Below, in pieces: positions 1-13,543 of a stretch of 64,000 bases of DNA. The position numbers and the translations under genes were made by a program. The notes beneath the pieces were generated by a model, which was not told the origin of the DNA, did no database searches, and was given only the letters and a program-made list of their open reading frames with translations. The stretch comes from Echinococcus granulosus (taxonomy: Eukaryota; Platyhelminthes; Cestoda; Cyclophyllidea; Taeniidae): contig NW_020170488.1 in the NCBI RefSeq assembly GCF_000524195.1, forward strand, positions 128,953 to 192,952, given 5' to 3'. Every line of letters begins with the position of its first letter. Position 1 is the stretch's first letter.

Positions 1-2983
1 TCATGTCCCCAAAATATACTACTTATGCACTACTTAAATAAGGTGAGCATTTCACGCAGACCCACGAGACACGTTCTACCAGATCCACAGAAGAGGCAGA
101 TGTTTTAATGCCCTGCTGTGCTCTGACATTTCATCAACTCTCACTACTGAGCTATTTTACTGTTGTTTTCTAATGCACCCAAACCATTTACAACACTATT
201 TGGTCCAATCAGCAATAACTGATACAGAACTCATGCTACGTATCTGTGACGCTGACCTCGGACGTAAAAATCAGGCGTCGAATAGCCGGTATACTGGTAG
301 TACAGAATTGCTAATGGAGCACCGAATTTTTTGCTGAAGAAAATTTGTCTCCGGGTTGTCAACTGTGTGAGTTGACGTTTTTTTCCTCAAAAAGCTCGGT
401 GAAATGTGAACAGGATTAAATAGATCAGTGAGTGTAGAAGTCTGCCTTGACAGCCAGCCTTCACATTTATCAGCGGTTAAGAGGACACGATGACTGTACT
501 TCCTCCAGGAGAAGACGACACCGAAACTCCCTGATTTATTTGAATAAAGTCACCGGAGGGAGCTCCACTTTCACCTTAAATCGCATTGCTACATTCAACT
601 TTCCTTCAGAAGTTATGACATCTGAAAAAGGACTTTGGACTGCTCGTAGCTACCGTCTAATTATGCCTTCTTTTGAAGCAAAATTCATCTTTGATGTAAC
701 ACTGATTTAGTGTCAGGAGAAGGTGCAACGTAGATGAGGGTGGTGGTGTTGAGATGGCGGAGGGAGGAGGCAGGGACAGGTGATGAAAACATTCCTGTTA
801 AGTGCAGCAACATCTTCTTGTTCTGGGAGAAAATGTACACACGGTCTTGAGCATGTTACTTCCGGCTTTTAAAAGCTCGTCGTATAAACCGAATAATTAG
901 TCATGAAGGAGGGATTGGTGATAGATGAAAAGTCTGATGCAATTTCCTCTTGATCTTGAAGATTTTGTAGTTGCGCCAACATTGGGGAGCCAATATTCTC
1001 CCTTGAATTGCTAGCTTACCTCAGCTTGTTAGCGGTGTCGATTGTATGGCGCCTTCCTCAGAGCTCCTTTTGAGTGAAGTTTTGGCAAACCTTTTTGAGG
1101 ACCGCGTGATATTTTTTTTCATCCCAACAGGAAAGCGTTCCTCTTTCAAAGATTTTGATACGTTCCGTAGATTGTGCTAAACCATTGCATTCATGTTCTC
1201 GGTCCAAACTTTACTAGCTCGGGTCGACGGGGAGCTTAAGGGCAGAAGTCGCAGATATTCAGTTCTCCTTACCACTTTGTTGCTACTTTAGCCGCCTATC
1301 TGGGTTAATCTCCATTTATGGGGACGTGAGGAAGTTCACCCCAATGATAATGGGGTGGCGACTCACTGGGGCTGTCTGCGAACCCACGAAACGTTCCTTT
1401 TTTCCTGTCCAATTGCTAAACCTTCCGGAATGCATTGAAACTTGTGCGCTCGGCCAGTAGAGATAGAGTTGAATTGAACCAATAGTCACTGAAAGGTCAA
1501 GGCAAATCTCAAGTGCCCTGCATACCTCATGTCTCCAGCCGTCACGTTCCCCCTAGCAATGGTGGTTGAAAACGGGACAGGATCCAAGCTCTTGCAAACA
1601 TCGATACACAAGTTAGTGGCATCGTTCAACATTCTTCTGTTGTGAGTTCCTTTAGATCCAAACACCCACAATAAACTTCTTCCTTTGTCTTTTCTTTTCT
1701 TTTTTTGGTGGAACTTAACCTATGAACTTGAAGTTTTTTGGGTCTTTTATATTGGTTTTGTTCACCAAGCTTTTTTTGACCTGCCAATCCCAATTTATCA
1801 GGCCTATTTGAACTATGCCTCTCCTTTTTCTACCGAGTGGAGTGTTTTCTCCAGTCACTTAGTGACTAGGATATAATGAAGACAAATTGTCATGACTATG
1901 ACCTGAGCAATGAAGCTCCTTCACCCCCTCCCCCCTCTTGGCCTCCTCATTTCTCCCAGTTATTTGGTATCACGAGAGTCCTCTACTGAAGTTCAATTTC
2001 CCTTACGGGGGAGGGGGGGGGAGGAAAATTTTCGCTAGAGTCAAACGGGATTCGTAATTTTCTTTCATTTTCTCATAAGAAGCTAAATTCGGCTTAGCTT
2101 TATTCCCTTTGTTTTTGAAGGGAGAGGAAAAGTTTGGCTTCAGAATTGTTCCTCCCATCGATTGTCTGCTTGGATGAGAAATGAACGGCTGGAAATGTCC
2201 TTTTTTTCTCTCAATCAAGTGTATTAATTTTGCATAAAAGACGAAGAAGAAGACGACGAGGGAAAAAGCAAGAGAAAAACCAAAAGCCACCAGATATTGC
2301 GGCTATACATAATGCATGCAAATTGGCCGCTCTTGCGCCTAGGCAACAGGGCTAATAGTGCATCCATGTCAAACGGTCCATGTTCCTCCCTCTCGAAGTC
2401 AAGTCCGCTTTCCACCTCTTTGGGATCAGCAAGTGGCATTGATTTTTACATGTCAGAGGGTTTGTAAATCAACCGCGTAGCCTATCATCTGGGGATGGGT
2501 GTCTGGATCCAAGTGACCTTGCGGTGAACCAATTGGGTGCTAATAAGTGTTGTAGCGTTAAAGCAGCTTCAAGAGGAAATTTTTTCCCCATTTTTGAGTA
2601 ACTTCTGATTATATCTTTGTATTAACGAGGAACTGTTTCTTGATACGATTAACTCCTCATTCGACTGCGGCATTGGTCATACCTGAAGGCATGAGTGGAA
2701 GGAGATAAACATCGCGAGAGGCTTGACAATTCCGCATAATTAAGTACCCAGTCAAACCATGCATCGATATCTTACATAGTCCTCTTCACCTCTTGAATAT
2801 TGTCATCAATGATCGCTCCCCTCTCCCTCCTTTGGGTCGCTCTTCTGACTCAAGCACAAGTCGGTGATGGATTGGAAGATTTTTCACAGTATTTCAACGC
2901 TATTTTATCAATCAGCTAGGTTTGGAATATTTTCTTTGTATGTTTTGGAGAACTATGGAATTTCATTCTGTTTTTTCTCTTAG
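1..2983. other. Upstream non-coding sequence (probably intronic)
   Basis: No exon could be supported here. Because the exon at 2984 begins in the middle of a codon, at least one earlier coding exon exists; I did not find one in this stretch with the required phase, so it may lie outside the window. A C-rich block (about 1921-1940) and a G-rich run (2007-2023) are present. A 71-codon open frame on the - strand (2224-2439) has an acidic, Leu-rich start but no clear splice sites or relatives. Confidence 0.4.
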
Positions 2984-3074
2984 AAAAATCAAAACCACAA
3001 TTCCGGCACCCAGTGCAGAGGAGAAGGGTGGTGGAGGAATCATGGGTCTTATTCGACGTGGCAGTTCCTACCTA
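2984..3074 (+). CDS. Penultimate coding exon of an unidentified gene
   Basis: A good acceptor (TTTTTTCTCTTAG) precedes 2984 and a consensus donor (GTAAGC) follows 3074. The exon is open in the frame KIKTTIPAPSAEEKGGGG, continuing to GLIRRGSSYL at its end. It starts with one base of a split codon and ends on a codon boundary, so it joins in frame to the exon at 3262. The protein family is not recognised. The content (Pro-Ala linker, Gly run, basic RRGSS that could be a kinase site) looks like a flexible cytoplasmic tail. That reading is inference. Confidence 0.6.
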
Positions 3075-3261
3075 GTAAGCCCTCTTCTCTCCTACTAGTC
3101 AACTTTCGAGGGATTGGAAGACTCCTTCTCTTTAATTTAACTTCAAACTGTGGTTAACAAAAAGATAGTAAAATAGAAGTAGTTGGCGCAATTCTAGAAG
3201 GATAAAATTGCAAGATAGGCTTGCGTGACCGATCAAAACTTCACCGTGCCTTCTTTCACAG

Positions 3262-3387
3262 CGTCGAAAAGGGGCGGAAGAACAGCAACAAAGGCAAAAG
3301 GAGGAGAGGAAAGAGGATTTGGAAATCGCTCGATCGATGTTTGCTGCTGCTCGCAGAGAATCCTACTATGCCCATCGGGCCGACTAG
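3262..3387 (+). CDS. Terminal exon with charged coiled-coil-like C-terminus, unidentified gene
   Basis: The acceptor CTTCTTTCACAG precedes 3262. Entering at phase 0 from the exon ending at 3074 gives 41 residues and a TAG stop at 3385-3387. The tail begins RRKGAEEQQQRQKEERKEDL and ends RRESYYAHRAD. Its dense Glu/Gln/Lys/Arg pattern with spaced Leu/Ile suggests a helix or short coiled coil. The other two frames of the same stretch are open but compositionally poor, and only this frame fits the upstream phase. No domain family is recognised and upstream exons are not located. Confidence 0.6.
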   Translation, partial: RRKGAEEQQQRQKEERKEDLEIARSMFAAARRESYYAHRAD

Positions 3388-6300
3388 GGTACGTGCTCGC
3401 TACTTATTTGTCCATTTCAGTAGCATACGGAAGGCCTTGCCTTCTACTCATTTTGACAGTTAAGAAACTAACCTTTGATTCGGTTAAACTAAGATTAGAA
3501 GCGACTTTTGCAAATTTGCTGTACCTCGTGTGGTTGAAAATGCTGTGCGTGGCTAGTAAAAGTGCAGATAACTGTTTGGCCGAGCCAGTAGGCAAGGCAG
3601 TCAATCCAAAGTATGTTAACGCGGCGATTTTCTACTTTACTTCTCTTTTCCCTTTTCAGATGTATTTATCAAGGCTTGGTGTGTCGACGTTGGCGTCGTG
3701 AATTATTTCTGCTACCTACCAATGCTGTTATATGGCTTTCTTCCCCATGGCCGGCCGAGATATACATATATATTCTCTCGCCCACACAAATTAGTCAGAT
3801 GTACATATCATTATCCGTCGTCAAAGCTTAGTGAACAGGAGGATAGAGAATAAGACAAGTCCTTGGCTCAGCTTTTCCCTAAGACTTCGAAAGCTTGTCA
3901 CCCACACCCCCCTCCCTGCTTACGCAACCTGTCTGACATCCGAGATTTCCCACTTTCCCTCTTTCTTTCCTTTTGGGGTGGTGGTTAATGGTCAGACCCA
4001 TTTGTATTAGTAGCTCTACATAACGCCGTGGTCCAAACAACTGGAAAGTGGACAATATTTGTCTTTCAGCTGTTGATTGCTCAGGTAACCAATCAGAGAT
4101 TTTGTACGGTCAGCACTACTGTCAATCGTCACGCCCTAGATGGGAACGTAGGTGAGCCAACTGTGGCGGTGTCAGTTGTGCTATTGACTGAGGTGAACTG
4201 TCCCCCCTCCACCGGTGAAACTATAGAGGATTTAGCCCGTTATTGCCCATGTGATGGGAGAAATTTCTTGCGCACTTTTAAGCGTGTTCTAAATTTCCTA
4301 CTACCGGATCACCATCGTGAGCTTGGATGAGGGAAATGATGCATTACAGAAATACCACCGGCCAGAGCTCACTGCAGTTCTTTAAAGCAGCCCTTTCAAA
4401 ATACTATCCTTCTAATGTGTTCTTTCAGGGGAGTGATTTGCCACTAAAGCTGTTTTTCCTGATTTTGAAGTTTTGATCAGGTCAAGTTCATTTTCTGAGG
4501 TCAGTCTGATGGCGGATCTTCTGCTAATTCAAATCATAGTTGACCATTAGTTGATCAAGCTCCTCCAAGCGTTCGAAGGTCTAAACACTTGAGGCTCTCT
4601 CCATTACCCACCCACTCACTACTCCCATCCTTACTACTTGTGTTAATGGCACACGATTTATATGGATGCTTCTGCCAACGACTTGATTGCATTCACTCTT
4701 GACTAAGTGCTGTACCGTTGCTATGCCGGTCAAGTTCTCTCCGTCAGCCACCACACTAAATTAGACTTATCGACGCTTTCAGTTTCTTTTCCTGAAGAAG
4801 AGGTTGTTCCGACTAGAGCTTACTTTAAAATCTTCATGATATGCTTCAGCCGCCGGATTAAGAAGACTCATAATTGGTAATTAGCACAGGGTCACACCTC
4901 AAGTGGGTAGCAAAGGGTTGTGGGTCTATCCATCTAAAGCAACACTACAGTAGTGAATAAGGCGTTCTCCTCTTGACAGGTAAAAGTTGATGTAGTAGGC
5001 CTCTCTCTGATTCAAACTCCACTTGACCCATCGGGAATTCCCTCCACACCACCTTCATTCCCTTAAACACTGTCAAGGGCTGGGAACGAGAGCGAGCCGA
5101 AATTTATTGTAGCGCTTTTGCGCACGAAGTAAAATGTCCCATTATCCTTTAGAAAATTTCATTGCTTCCCAACATTACCACACCTTACGATTGAAGGAGG
5201 TCAATGTTTCGCTATTTTTTTGAGGGGAGAAAAATTGAACGAGAAAGGGGACTAATCTTTGATTTAGCACTTATTTTTAGGGGGAATTCCGCAGTCAGAT
5301 ATTTGCCTTGTAACCGATAGAGACGAGATTAGAGTGGCCTTGAGGCACTCTCAAAGGCAAGCAACTTAGCATTTTGGCAAAAGAACTGTCGCAGAGGAAT
5401 AGGATAAAGGCGACTGCGCAATTTATGCGCAAATTGCATCAAAGGGGAAGAGCACTCTGTCGTCTGCTTTATTGTAGTAGGCAAAAGGTGGGCCGGGCGC
5501 ATAGATTCATCGCCGTCGGCAGGTGCATTCGGGGGTGGAGAGGGAAATTAAGGCCTACTTTCATAGAATTGTCGACTTAAGGACGGCAAGTTAGCTACTA
5601 ACCAGCTGCAGCGGCGAGCATAAATTGCACTCCAGAAAAGTATTAGGGGAAGAAAATAGGGGACTCGAGAATTGATTTACTAGAGTCTCAAGGGTGGAAA
5701 TGTGGGAGCTAGGAAGAAAATCGACAGCCAAAACTACAAGGAGGTGAGATTATTTTCAAAACAAAGAGATTCCCCCTCCCTTATTGCCGCATGCCAAACT
5801 AACCCGTTTTTAAGGTGAGTCTAAGCAACCGTTCGCCGTGATCTGGTGAAGAACGACTGCTGCGCGTACCTGACAGCATTAACTATATCACTTCAAAAGC
5901 ACTTTTTTTAATGAAGTTTTATTACTTATTCTTGCTTACAATTAACCTTTCTTGTGTGTGTATGCGTGCGTAACTTTTTCCTCACCCCTCCCTCAGTACG
6001 TGACTCCTGGATGGGGTAGGACAGGTATCGTTCCAGTGGCCTTCTGCAGGATGCAAGTTAAATCAGGCAGCAGCAATATCACAGACATTGTTTTTAACTG
6101 CTCTCAACGAATGTGTCTGTTTCTTGAAATTTTTTTCTTTTGTAAAAGAGACATTGGTTAGAAGAAGACGCCCAAGCTGGTCTACCGATTTGAGAGGCCT
6201 GTTCGATGCGGCAGTCTGTTAAAACGATGGTGTTAAAGCAATGAATGATATCCAAGTAAGGTGAGCTCATTATAAAAAATGCAGCATGTTTTTATTTTTG

Positions 6301-6570
6301 CTGACAAACTCAAAAAACTAAAAATAATTTTATTCTTGCTACCAGAAGGTTCCGACTACATCTGTTCTGATGGCATCAGCACATGAACTACTAAGTAGAC
6401 CAATCACTGGAAAGTGTAAACGAATGTGCGTAATGATATGTTGACAGCAGGAGTAATAAACCGGGTAAGACGTAAACCGTTTTACGTTTACTGTGGTCTC
6501 TAGGAGGCCGTGCTGGGTGAGGATATGGAGCAGCACTTGTAGCGTCACGGTAACCACATTGCAAATGCAT

Positions 6571-7078
6571 TTACCAAAACAAGGTTAGAGACGACATTGA
6601 GTAAGCCAGCAAGGCCAATATGGAGACATGGCTTGGGCTTCTCTGTCTGAAGCCAAAGTAGTGGTGGGAATTCTGAAGATCCTTCGCCTCCCGTTGGGGA
6701 TGCCAAAAAATCGGTGATACTTTCTTCCATGCGTAGTCAGTGAACAAGATTGTTCGGCGATACAGAGTGTGTGAAATATTTGGTTTGAGGTCGTTGATGA
6801 GTAGGAAAGCAAAGGGGCCATGTAGTCCTAAAGGGGTGCATTGTCTTGTCGGACCTTGTTGCCTCTTGAGGTTCAGAGACGGGCATTGGGAGGGCCCAAC
6901 CAGCATAAATGAGGTGATGCGTGGTGGTATCCTCAGTACAAAACGCTATCACGACTTCTTTAGTCGATTGGGTGCGACAGAGGGTCAGCACGATCCAAAT
7001 GTTCTGTCCTTTAGAATACAGTTGGCTCTGCCTCTTTTGACAATACCTGCTTGTTTGAATACACCACCTAGATGACAA
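6571..7078 (-). mobile_element. Decayed non-LTR retrotransposon reverse transcriptase fragment
   Basis: Read on the - strand, about 6720-6850 gives HGPFAFLLINDLKPNISHTL followed by RRTILFTDYAWKKVSP. This resembles the LINE reverse transcriptase block GPLLFLLYINDLP...LLFADD. The catalytic motif normally written F-A-D-D reads F-T-D-Y, so the active-site aspartate pair is broken. The upstream part (7078-6737) is in another frame, which implies at least one frameshift. No intact endonuclease, 3' tail or target-site duplication was seen. Family assignment is by remembered motif only. Confidence 0.45.
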
Positions 7079-10000
7079 GCAGTTTGACTATTCAAACTCC
7101 GTGACTGAGCCGATCCTTTCGATCCTCAAAGTGGAGAGGGAGCCAAACTCCCAGCTTTCACAGAACTTTGAATACTTGAAAGATCTCACACTACCACGAC
7201 ACGAAGTGTCTTTTTCCAGTCCACCTACTAGATCCAGGAGACCAAAACTGGGGGCAACGGTCACCTGTTTTGGGACATTATCTCATTGCTTTTTCCAAAA
7301 AAATTGTTCAATTTGGAAGGGAAATAAAAAGGATTTCAAGCCCTGTAAGATGACCCTTTGGGATAAATTTAATGAAATTTTACTCGTTTTAACAGTTCAG
7401 AATTGGGGTTAGTTTTGTTGGCAAAGCAGCGGCAACGTAGTGATCGCTACGGAGCGGGAAATTTCGTGCTACTCACGACAAATGACAGGAAGGGAGAAAG
7501 AGAGGGTAAAAAAGACGAGTCACCGCAACGGTGGTGGCGGATGTAAGTACGGCTGCGAGTTGATGAGACCCAACCTACCGCACATACCCACGCAAATGCC
7601 TAAATTCATTTTTTTAAATTAGTGTGGGATAACAGATTACCCTTGAAACGGTGGTTTAGAGGATAATTTCCGTGTTTAGTACATGCTACTTGCTACTGCA
7701 AATATAAGTAGTAAATGGGAGGTGTTTTGCGTTAAGTAACTCACCAACCTGGCCATTCACTTGACTACTTTGTCCCCCTCTCCCACTTCCCCATGGTGAA
7801 GCCATTCCCCGGCATTAATGACTTCACTGTGAAGTTGCAAAATCTGAGCAGGTATTTTAGATAGGGACCTGTAAATACCCAAGTCCCCTTTCAGCCAGCG
7901 GCAACAAAAGGCAGGAAGGGTTTCATCTGCATCGTACTGAATCATGTGCACCAGTGAATGAGTTTTTGACTTTGTCCGCCATCTGATCCAAAAGATGCGA
8001 TAACTTGGCCCAAAACGCATAAATTCGTGTGAGTGGTAGAGAGCTCCCACGTGAAGTGGACTTCCAGCATGTCTGTTATGCCTCATGAAGGTAGTGACGG
8101 TGACAATGCCTTTCTTTCTCACCTTTTTCTTCTTCTGTGGGTGACTTTGATCTCACGGCAGTTAGACGGGGTGCTTTGATGCCTCTATTTTAAGGCAACA
8201 ATGAATAGCTAATTTAAGGCTTTCTGATAAATTCTGTACATTCAGCTAGCGAACTGATATTATGCGGTGACGGGAGGCATTTATCACAGTCCCAAGTGGG
8301 CCTGCAATATTTACGCAACCGAATTTGTGTCACAGACAGTTGGCGTTTACCGTTCATTGCGGAGAAATGAGTCATGGCAGCGGTGAACAACTGTGCGGGA
8401 TTCACATTACATGGTAAGGGCGGACACATCAAGGGTGAGTGCCTTGTCAGGGTGACAGGGGTAACCGAAACCGCACACACCCCCGCCCCCTCACCCCCTC
8501 CTCCCTCTTACCTATGGCATGACCATTTGACCAGCTGCTGGTGTGACTGCTACTTCTGTAGCAGTGCCAGCGGTGCTGGAGGAGACACCACCCATTCCTC
8601 TCATTAATGAGTAGATGTTCAGGCAGTATTAATCTGTGGGATAGCCTAGGAGCCTCAAGTCTTCAATAAAAGTGATCAGTTAATAAAACAAATTTGGCGT
8701 CACTTTGTTTTTTCCTTTTGGAGACAAAAAGAAGTACTTTCATTCACATAAATGGTAAAGTAATGTTTGTTTTGATGGATACTTAATCACACAGGCTATC
8801 AAATCTCTGCCGTATACCGAACATATCGAATAGCCTTTAAATGGTCCATCTTTGGTGCAAAGGATGGCTGAGAGGCTGTGGAGACTGGAAAGCCCACATC
8901 GTCAAAAGCCTGGGGAACCACTGTATGGTTTCAGGGAGGACGGACTAACATGTATCTGTAAACATGCGCATAATTTCATGACAGAGTGATAGATGCGATC
9001 ATGTAATTTTGACCAGGATGCAAACTTTACTATCTCTCCAATGGAGTTCTCAGAGTTAACTTATATGCGCGCATAAATGACAGCTTATCTTCGAAATGCT
9101 CCGACCAATACAAAGAATGGGGTCGCTTTCGTCAATACCACCAGAAAGATTTCTACTTACAGAAGGAAAAAAGAAACCCCTTAATTTTAGTTGTGGAACT
9201 CGGAAAAACCTTCATCTTTCCTTTCTACACCTAAATTAAACGGCTCAGAATGGTTGGTGAAAAAGTCGTCATCAAGACTCTGGTAGAGGGCTAGAGAGCA
9301 TATAAATGCCAATGAGTTGAAGGTGAGACAGACAACCAAGAGGCAAAGCCGAGGAAATGTGAGCCTGATTGAGTCGACACACGAAATCAGCTCTAGAAAG
9401 GACATAATGCAGCAGCAGGAGGGAATTTTCCAGAGGTGGACGAATATTTATGTGCTTCGAAAACATTCAGGAGTGATCAAGTAATCACAGAAAAGAAGGT
9501 CCCGTTCTCTGCCTTTCAAGACAGTTTATCACTGAACTCGAGTTAAGTTGAGAGGGGACGACTCTGCTTCACCTCCTCCTCTGTATGCCCCTGATAACAC
9601 TTTGTCAGACTCATAGTGATTACCACCTTGTAGAGGCGTTGCCACTTGGCACACATGGTCATACGTGAAGTGGAGCAGACAATCAGAAAGTGAGTGACAT
9701 ATAAAGGGAGTTGGTTGACTCCCAACAGCTTGAAAATCCATTATCTGTTCAATTGCTTAACAGGGGGCATGACATTTGTATCTTCAAACCAAATCTATGA
9801 GGTGAAACGCACTACCGATGAGTTGGGAGTTCTACATGCCTGGTAATCGTTCTTGCCCTGTATCGTGGCCGACTTTGGCTCGTCCCAAGTCGATCCGCTT
9901 GACCGTGTGTAGCTACAACTTTTACCTCCACACCAGCGACAAGGAAATTCTTTTTCCTGCCCTATGTGCAGCCAGAATTCCAGACTTTGCGGTCCTCCTA

Positions 10001-13000
10001 AAAAATTCATAATTAAAATGCCTTCGGGATTCATAACCGCTGTTTCTAGGGTCCAAGTCAGGAGGCTACGTTATAAGGAAATCACATTTTACCTTAGTTA
10101 CTTCAGATTGGGACGATATTTTCAGGCTGATGACCTGAAAAAAAAACTGTTCGAGGGGGTAGCTGAGACCTCAAGGCACTTGTAAGGATAAAAGAGCTAG
10201 ATATTTGCTGTGACATCAGCATGACAGGCAATCAGCTTGCCGATAACTTTGCGGTGAAAAGCGAATCCATTGAGTGCTTTAAGGGTTTGCAATGCCTGCT
10301 CGGAGTTGAAAAGTTGTCAAATGAATCTGTTGAGGGACCAAATATGCTCGTATCTAGCGATGTGAGCTGAATAAATCCATGAGTTGTGGAGACGTGTGAG
10401 TCCACTTTGGCTGAGTCAGTGTGTTATCACCACGTACCAACCTACTTACCTAATTCTGCCGTAGTGATGATTCACTAGTGTGCGTGTGTACGTCGTAGAA
10501 GGCTGTCCAGATAGGTATCTTTCACTCGACTTTATGACGGCAATTCACGCCACGCTCAATGGAGAAGCTACCGATTCAACTTTGGTCTAAGAACTCGTGG
10601 TGGGTGAATGATGGACTGAGGTCGTTAAAGTTAAGTACATCAGACACTTCGTGCGTGTTTGGCTGTGCTAGGGGTGGACACAATTTGGGAACTTTAAATT
10701 GGCGGTTGAAGTCAAGTTCGAGCCTATTTCCACTCACAATCCGTAGGTAGGAGGCAATTACCTTTCCGGAACAGTGGAAAGCTGGCTTTGCACTTAGGGT
10801 GGACAAAACTTTTCGAGCTTGGAGACGTCCGCGAATGACTGTACTCGGTGCCTTCACCGACAGACTCGGCAGCATGTGTCGATCAAGCAGCTCACCCTTC
10901 TGGCTAAATTTAAACAAAGAGGACCAATGTGTCTAAAAACAGATTATCACTGCGATAGTAACTCACTTCCAGACATTTCTTGTGGCTACGAGTAGCGATG
11001 GTTGGGTTTGGCTGGCTTGACAGGACGCGTCGTCAATCATCACATGCTGCTGCAGGCACCCACTCACTGCCAACCCTCGCTACCGGCATCAACGTCGATG
11101 AATGGTTTTGGGCTAGACTTACCCCAGCCGACATATGTGTGGGCTATTAACATGTAATGACACCCACCACCACTTAGTTCTGCACCCAGTGCAGCCACAA
11201 CAGCGTTGCGTTTTATTGGGGTGATGATTCCTCTTTATCCTTCTCTGTGGGTTGCAATCTTAAAATTTTTTCCTCAAACAACCAAAATATATGAGGATTA
11301 GAACAATAGAAATTGTTTTGCTTGACGTTTTGGCTTTCTAAGGTAAAAACGGAGCACAGTTCACCAGTCATTTATTCTGGCCTTTTAGGTCTTCTGTAGA
11401 CTATGTAATCCAGCCAAAGGTTGGAAGAATGCGCCTCTCCTGCATTGCCTTTCTAGCCAAATCTGGCTTCACAGCTAATAGACAAGTGTAGTTTAATTCG
11501 GCCGCTAGGTCGTCTCATCAGATACCCATTGCTCTTCATGTTGATCCCTCATAACAAGCCATTTATGAACTAACAGAGGAATGGAGGACACGGATAGGCA
11601 TCTGCTCCTCCTGGCAGTCCAATATGTGACAACCACTTGGAAGGAATCAAAAAAAGCGGAAAAAGTGTTCTGACTTCCAATGAGTCCTCAAAACACCTTC
11701 CCGCAGGCAGACTAGATCCAATTTTTGGATTTACTCCAATCGTTACGTCCAAAGGCAGCACAGAATTCATTTGATCCTTCTAATAGCTTTTGACTAAATA
11801 ACCAATCAATCTGGTTTACGACTTCTTTGTCACTTAAAAGCCAATCAACAGTTGCCTTTTCGCAGAATCTCCTACAAACCTTTGGACTTAACACGTCCAT
11901 TACCAGCGTCGCATATACGTGGCGAGCCTAACAGTAGGTGTAACATTAGGAAAGATGAAATTCCTGTGTTGTGGTAATCACTTATTTCTGAGAGCATGGC
12001 AGCGGACGCACTTGAGAATGACATTCTGACGACTTGAATTTATAGGAAGAATGTACCGATGTATTCGAGTGTTGCCGAGTCATCGATGGAGTTCTGGCAC
12101 GAATTGAAATTTGGACAGAAGAACGCAAGAGAGAGTGAAAGCTACCCGGAGGCAGAGGGGGAGGGAGAGACATCGGCAGAGGGGTGGAGAGGAAGGCGAA
12201 AGAAAAGTGACGGAAGTGGTGATTAAGTCGTGAAAGCTGTCACCTTCTCTCAGTGTCTCCGAATGCTGATTCATACCATCCCATTTTAGACTTTGAAATT
12301 TTGCATTTTTGAATGAAAAAAAATACCTATTAAGGAATTTTCACCAGAGGTGGGTTTGTTTCATTAAATGGAAACTTACGGCGCTTTTTTAAATGTCCAT
12401 TACAACAGGCCTTCTCGAGACTAAAGAAAATTGGAGTGGTGGCGGGTAGAGAGGGGTACTCGGTGTCGAGAACCAAGGACGACCCGCAGACCAATCACTC
12501 CATCAATCATTGAGGATACGAAGCTCTAGCCACATCAGCCCACACGTGTGTTTGACCTAAATGTCAAAGGGTGCTTCAGTCTCCTCGTTCGCACAACCAT
12601 CCATACCCTAAGCCTCCCACTGACTTGGACAGCGGTAATAAACGTACCTTCTGTGGTAGTATGGCGATAACTCAGAGCGGGGTAGGTAAAAGCCGTGGTG
12701 CTTTTACATGTGGCATAAAAAAACTAAAAGCTCGCCGTGGATTGTAGATTATTTGTTTGCCTAAGTGGGCGTGTGGTGAGAAATGGCCTTGTTATTTTAC
12801 TACATGGCTGGCTACATGTTTGATTACGTTTATTGCCAAATGATCCACTAACCACGCACTTCACATAACTGGGGCAGGAGCAACTTCATCACCCATCCAT
12901 AAAAGACTCATTTTCTTCTCTCTGCCTGTGGTGGACCCTACACTACTCTGTTCACACCCCGAAGGGCAAACCGCACTTACAAGTGACATTCAAATGAGAA

Positions 13001-13532
13001 CTCGACTACTCGAAGGTTGCAGGACAACTACTTTGACCACTTCAGATACAGACAGGGTTGGTGATACAAGAAAACGCAAGACTCCCGTGCATCGTAATGG
13101 CCTCTCCCCAGATCCCCATTTTCTTTGGAGGACAGTTCTCTAGGAGGCAGATGATAACCACCATTCAATAATTACATGATCGCATGGGAAGGTGAATGAA
13201 CAGTAGGAAATCGAGGTAAGGTAGAAAATATGTTGATTAGTTCTACATTTTGGGAACTGCATAGACCGCCATTAGATAGCTTAAACATCAAATTAAAAAG
13301 TTGTTTAATTTTACGAATAGCTTTAAAGGTTGCAGTAAAGAGGGTGCACCGATGCAAGGAGACCTGCGCCAGAAGGAAACGAAGGCATGGTCCCATTCAC
13401 CAACTGTGTCCAATTGCCTGCTAAGATTTTGAGTAAATACCGAGCCAAGCCTAGTGTGAGATGGAGGCAAATAACCCCACAAATGACTGCATCATTCGCC
13501 TAGCCTTCCGAGGCACTTCCAGACCAATTCCT

Positions 13533-13543
13533 CCCCCCCCCCC
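13533..13543 (+). repeat. C11 homopolymer
   Basis: Eleven consecutive C bases in non-coding sequence. Length is likely to be unreliable in short-read assemblies. Confidence 0.9.

Noticed and set aside
3225..3701. 158-codon + frame over the left terminal exon
   Set aside because: Wrong frame: only the phase-0 entry at 3262 continues from the exon ending at 3074.
8374..8413. Possible first exon MAAVNNCAGFTLH with donor GTAAGG
   Set aside because: Plausible start and donor, but no downstream exon with the needed phase was found and 13 codons are too few to support a gene.
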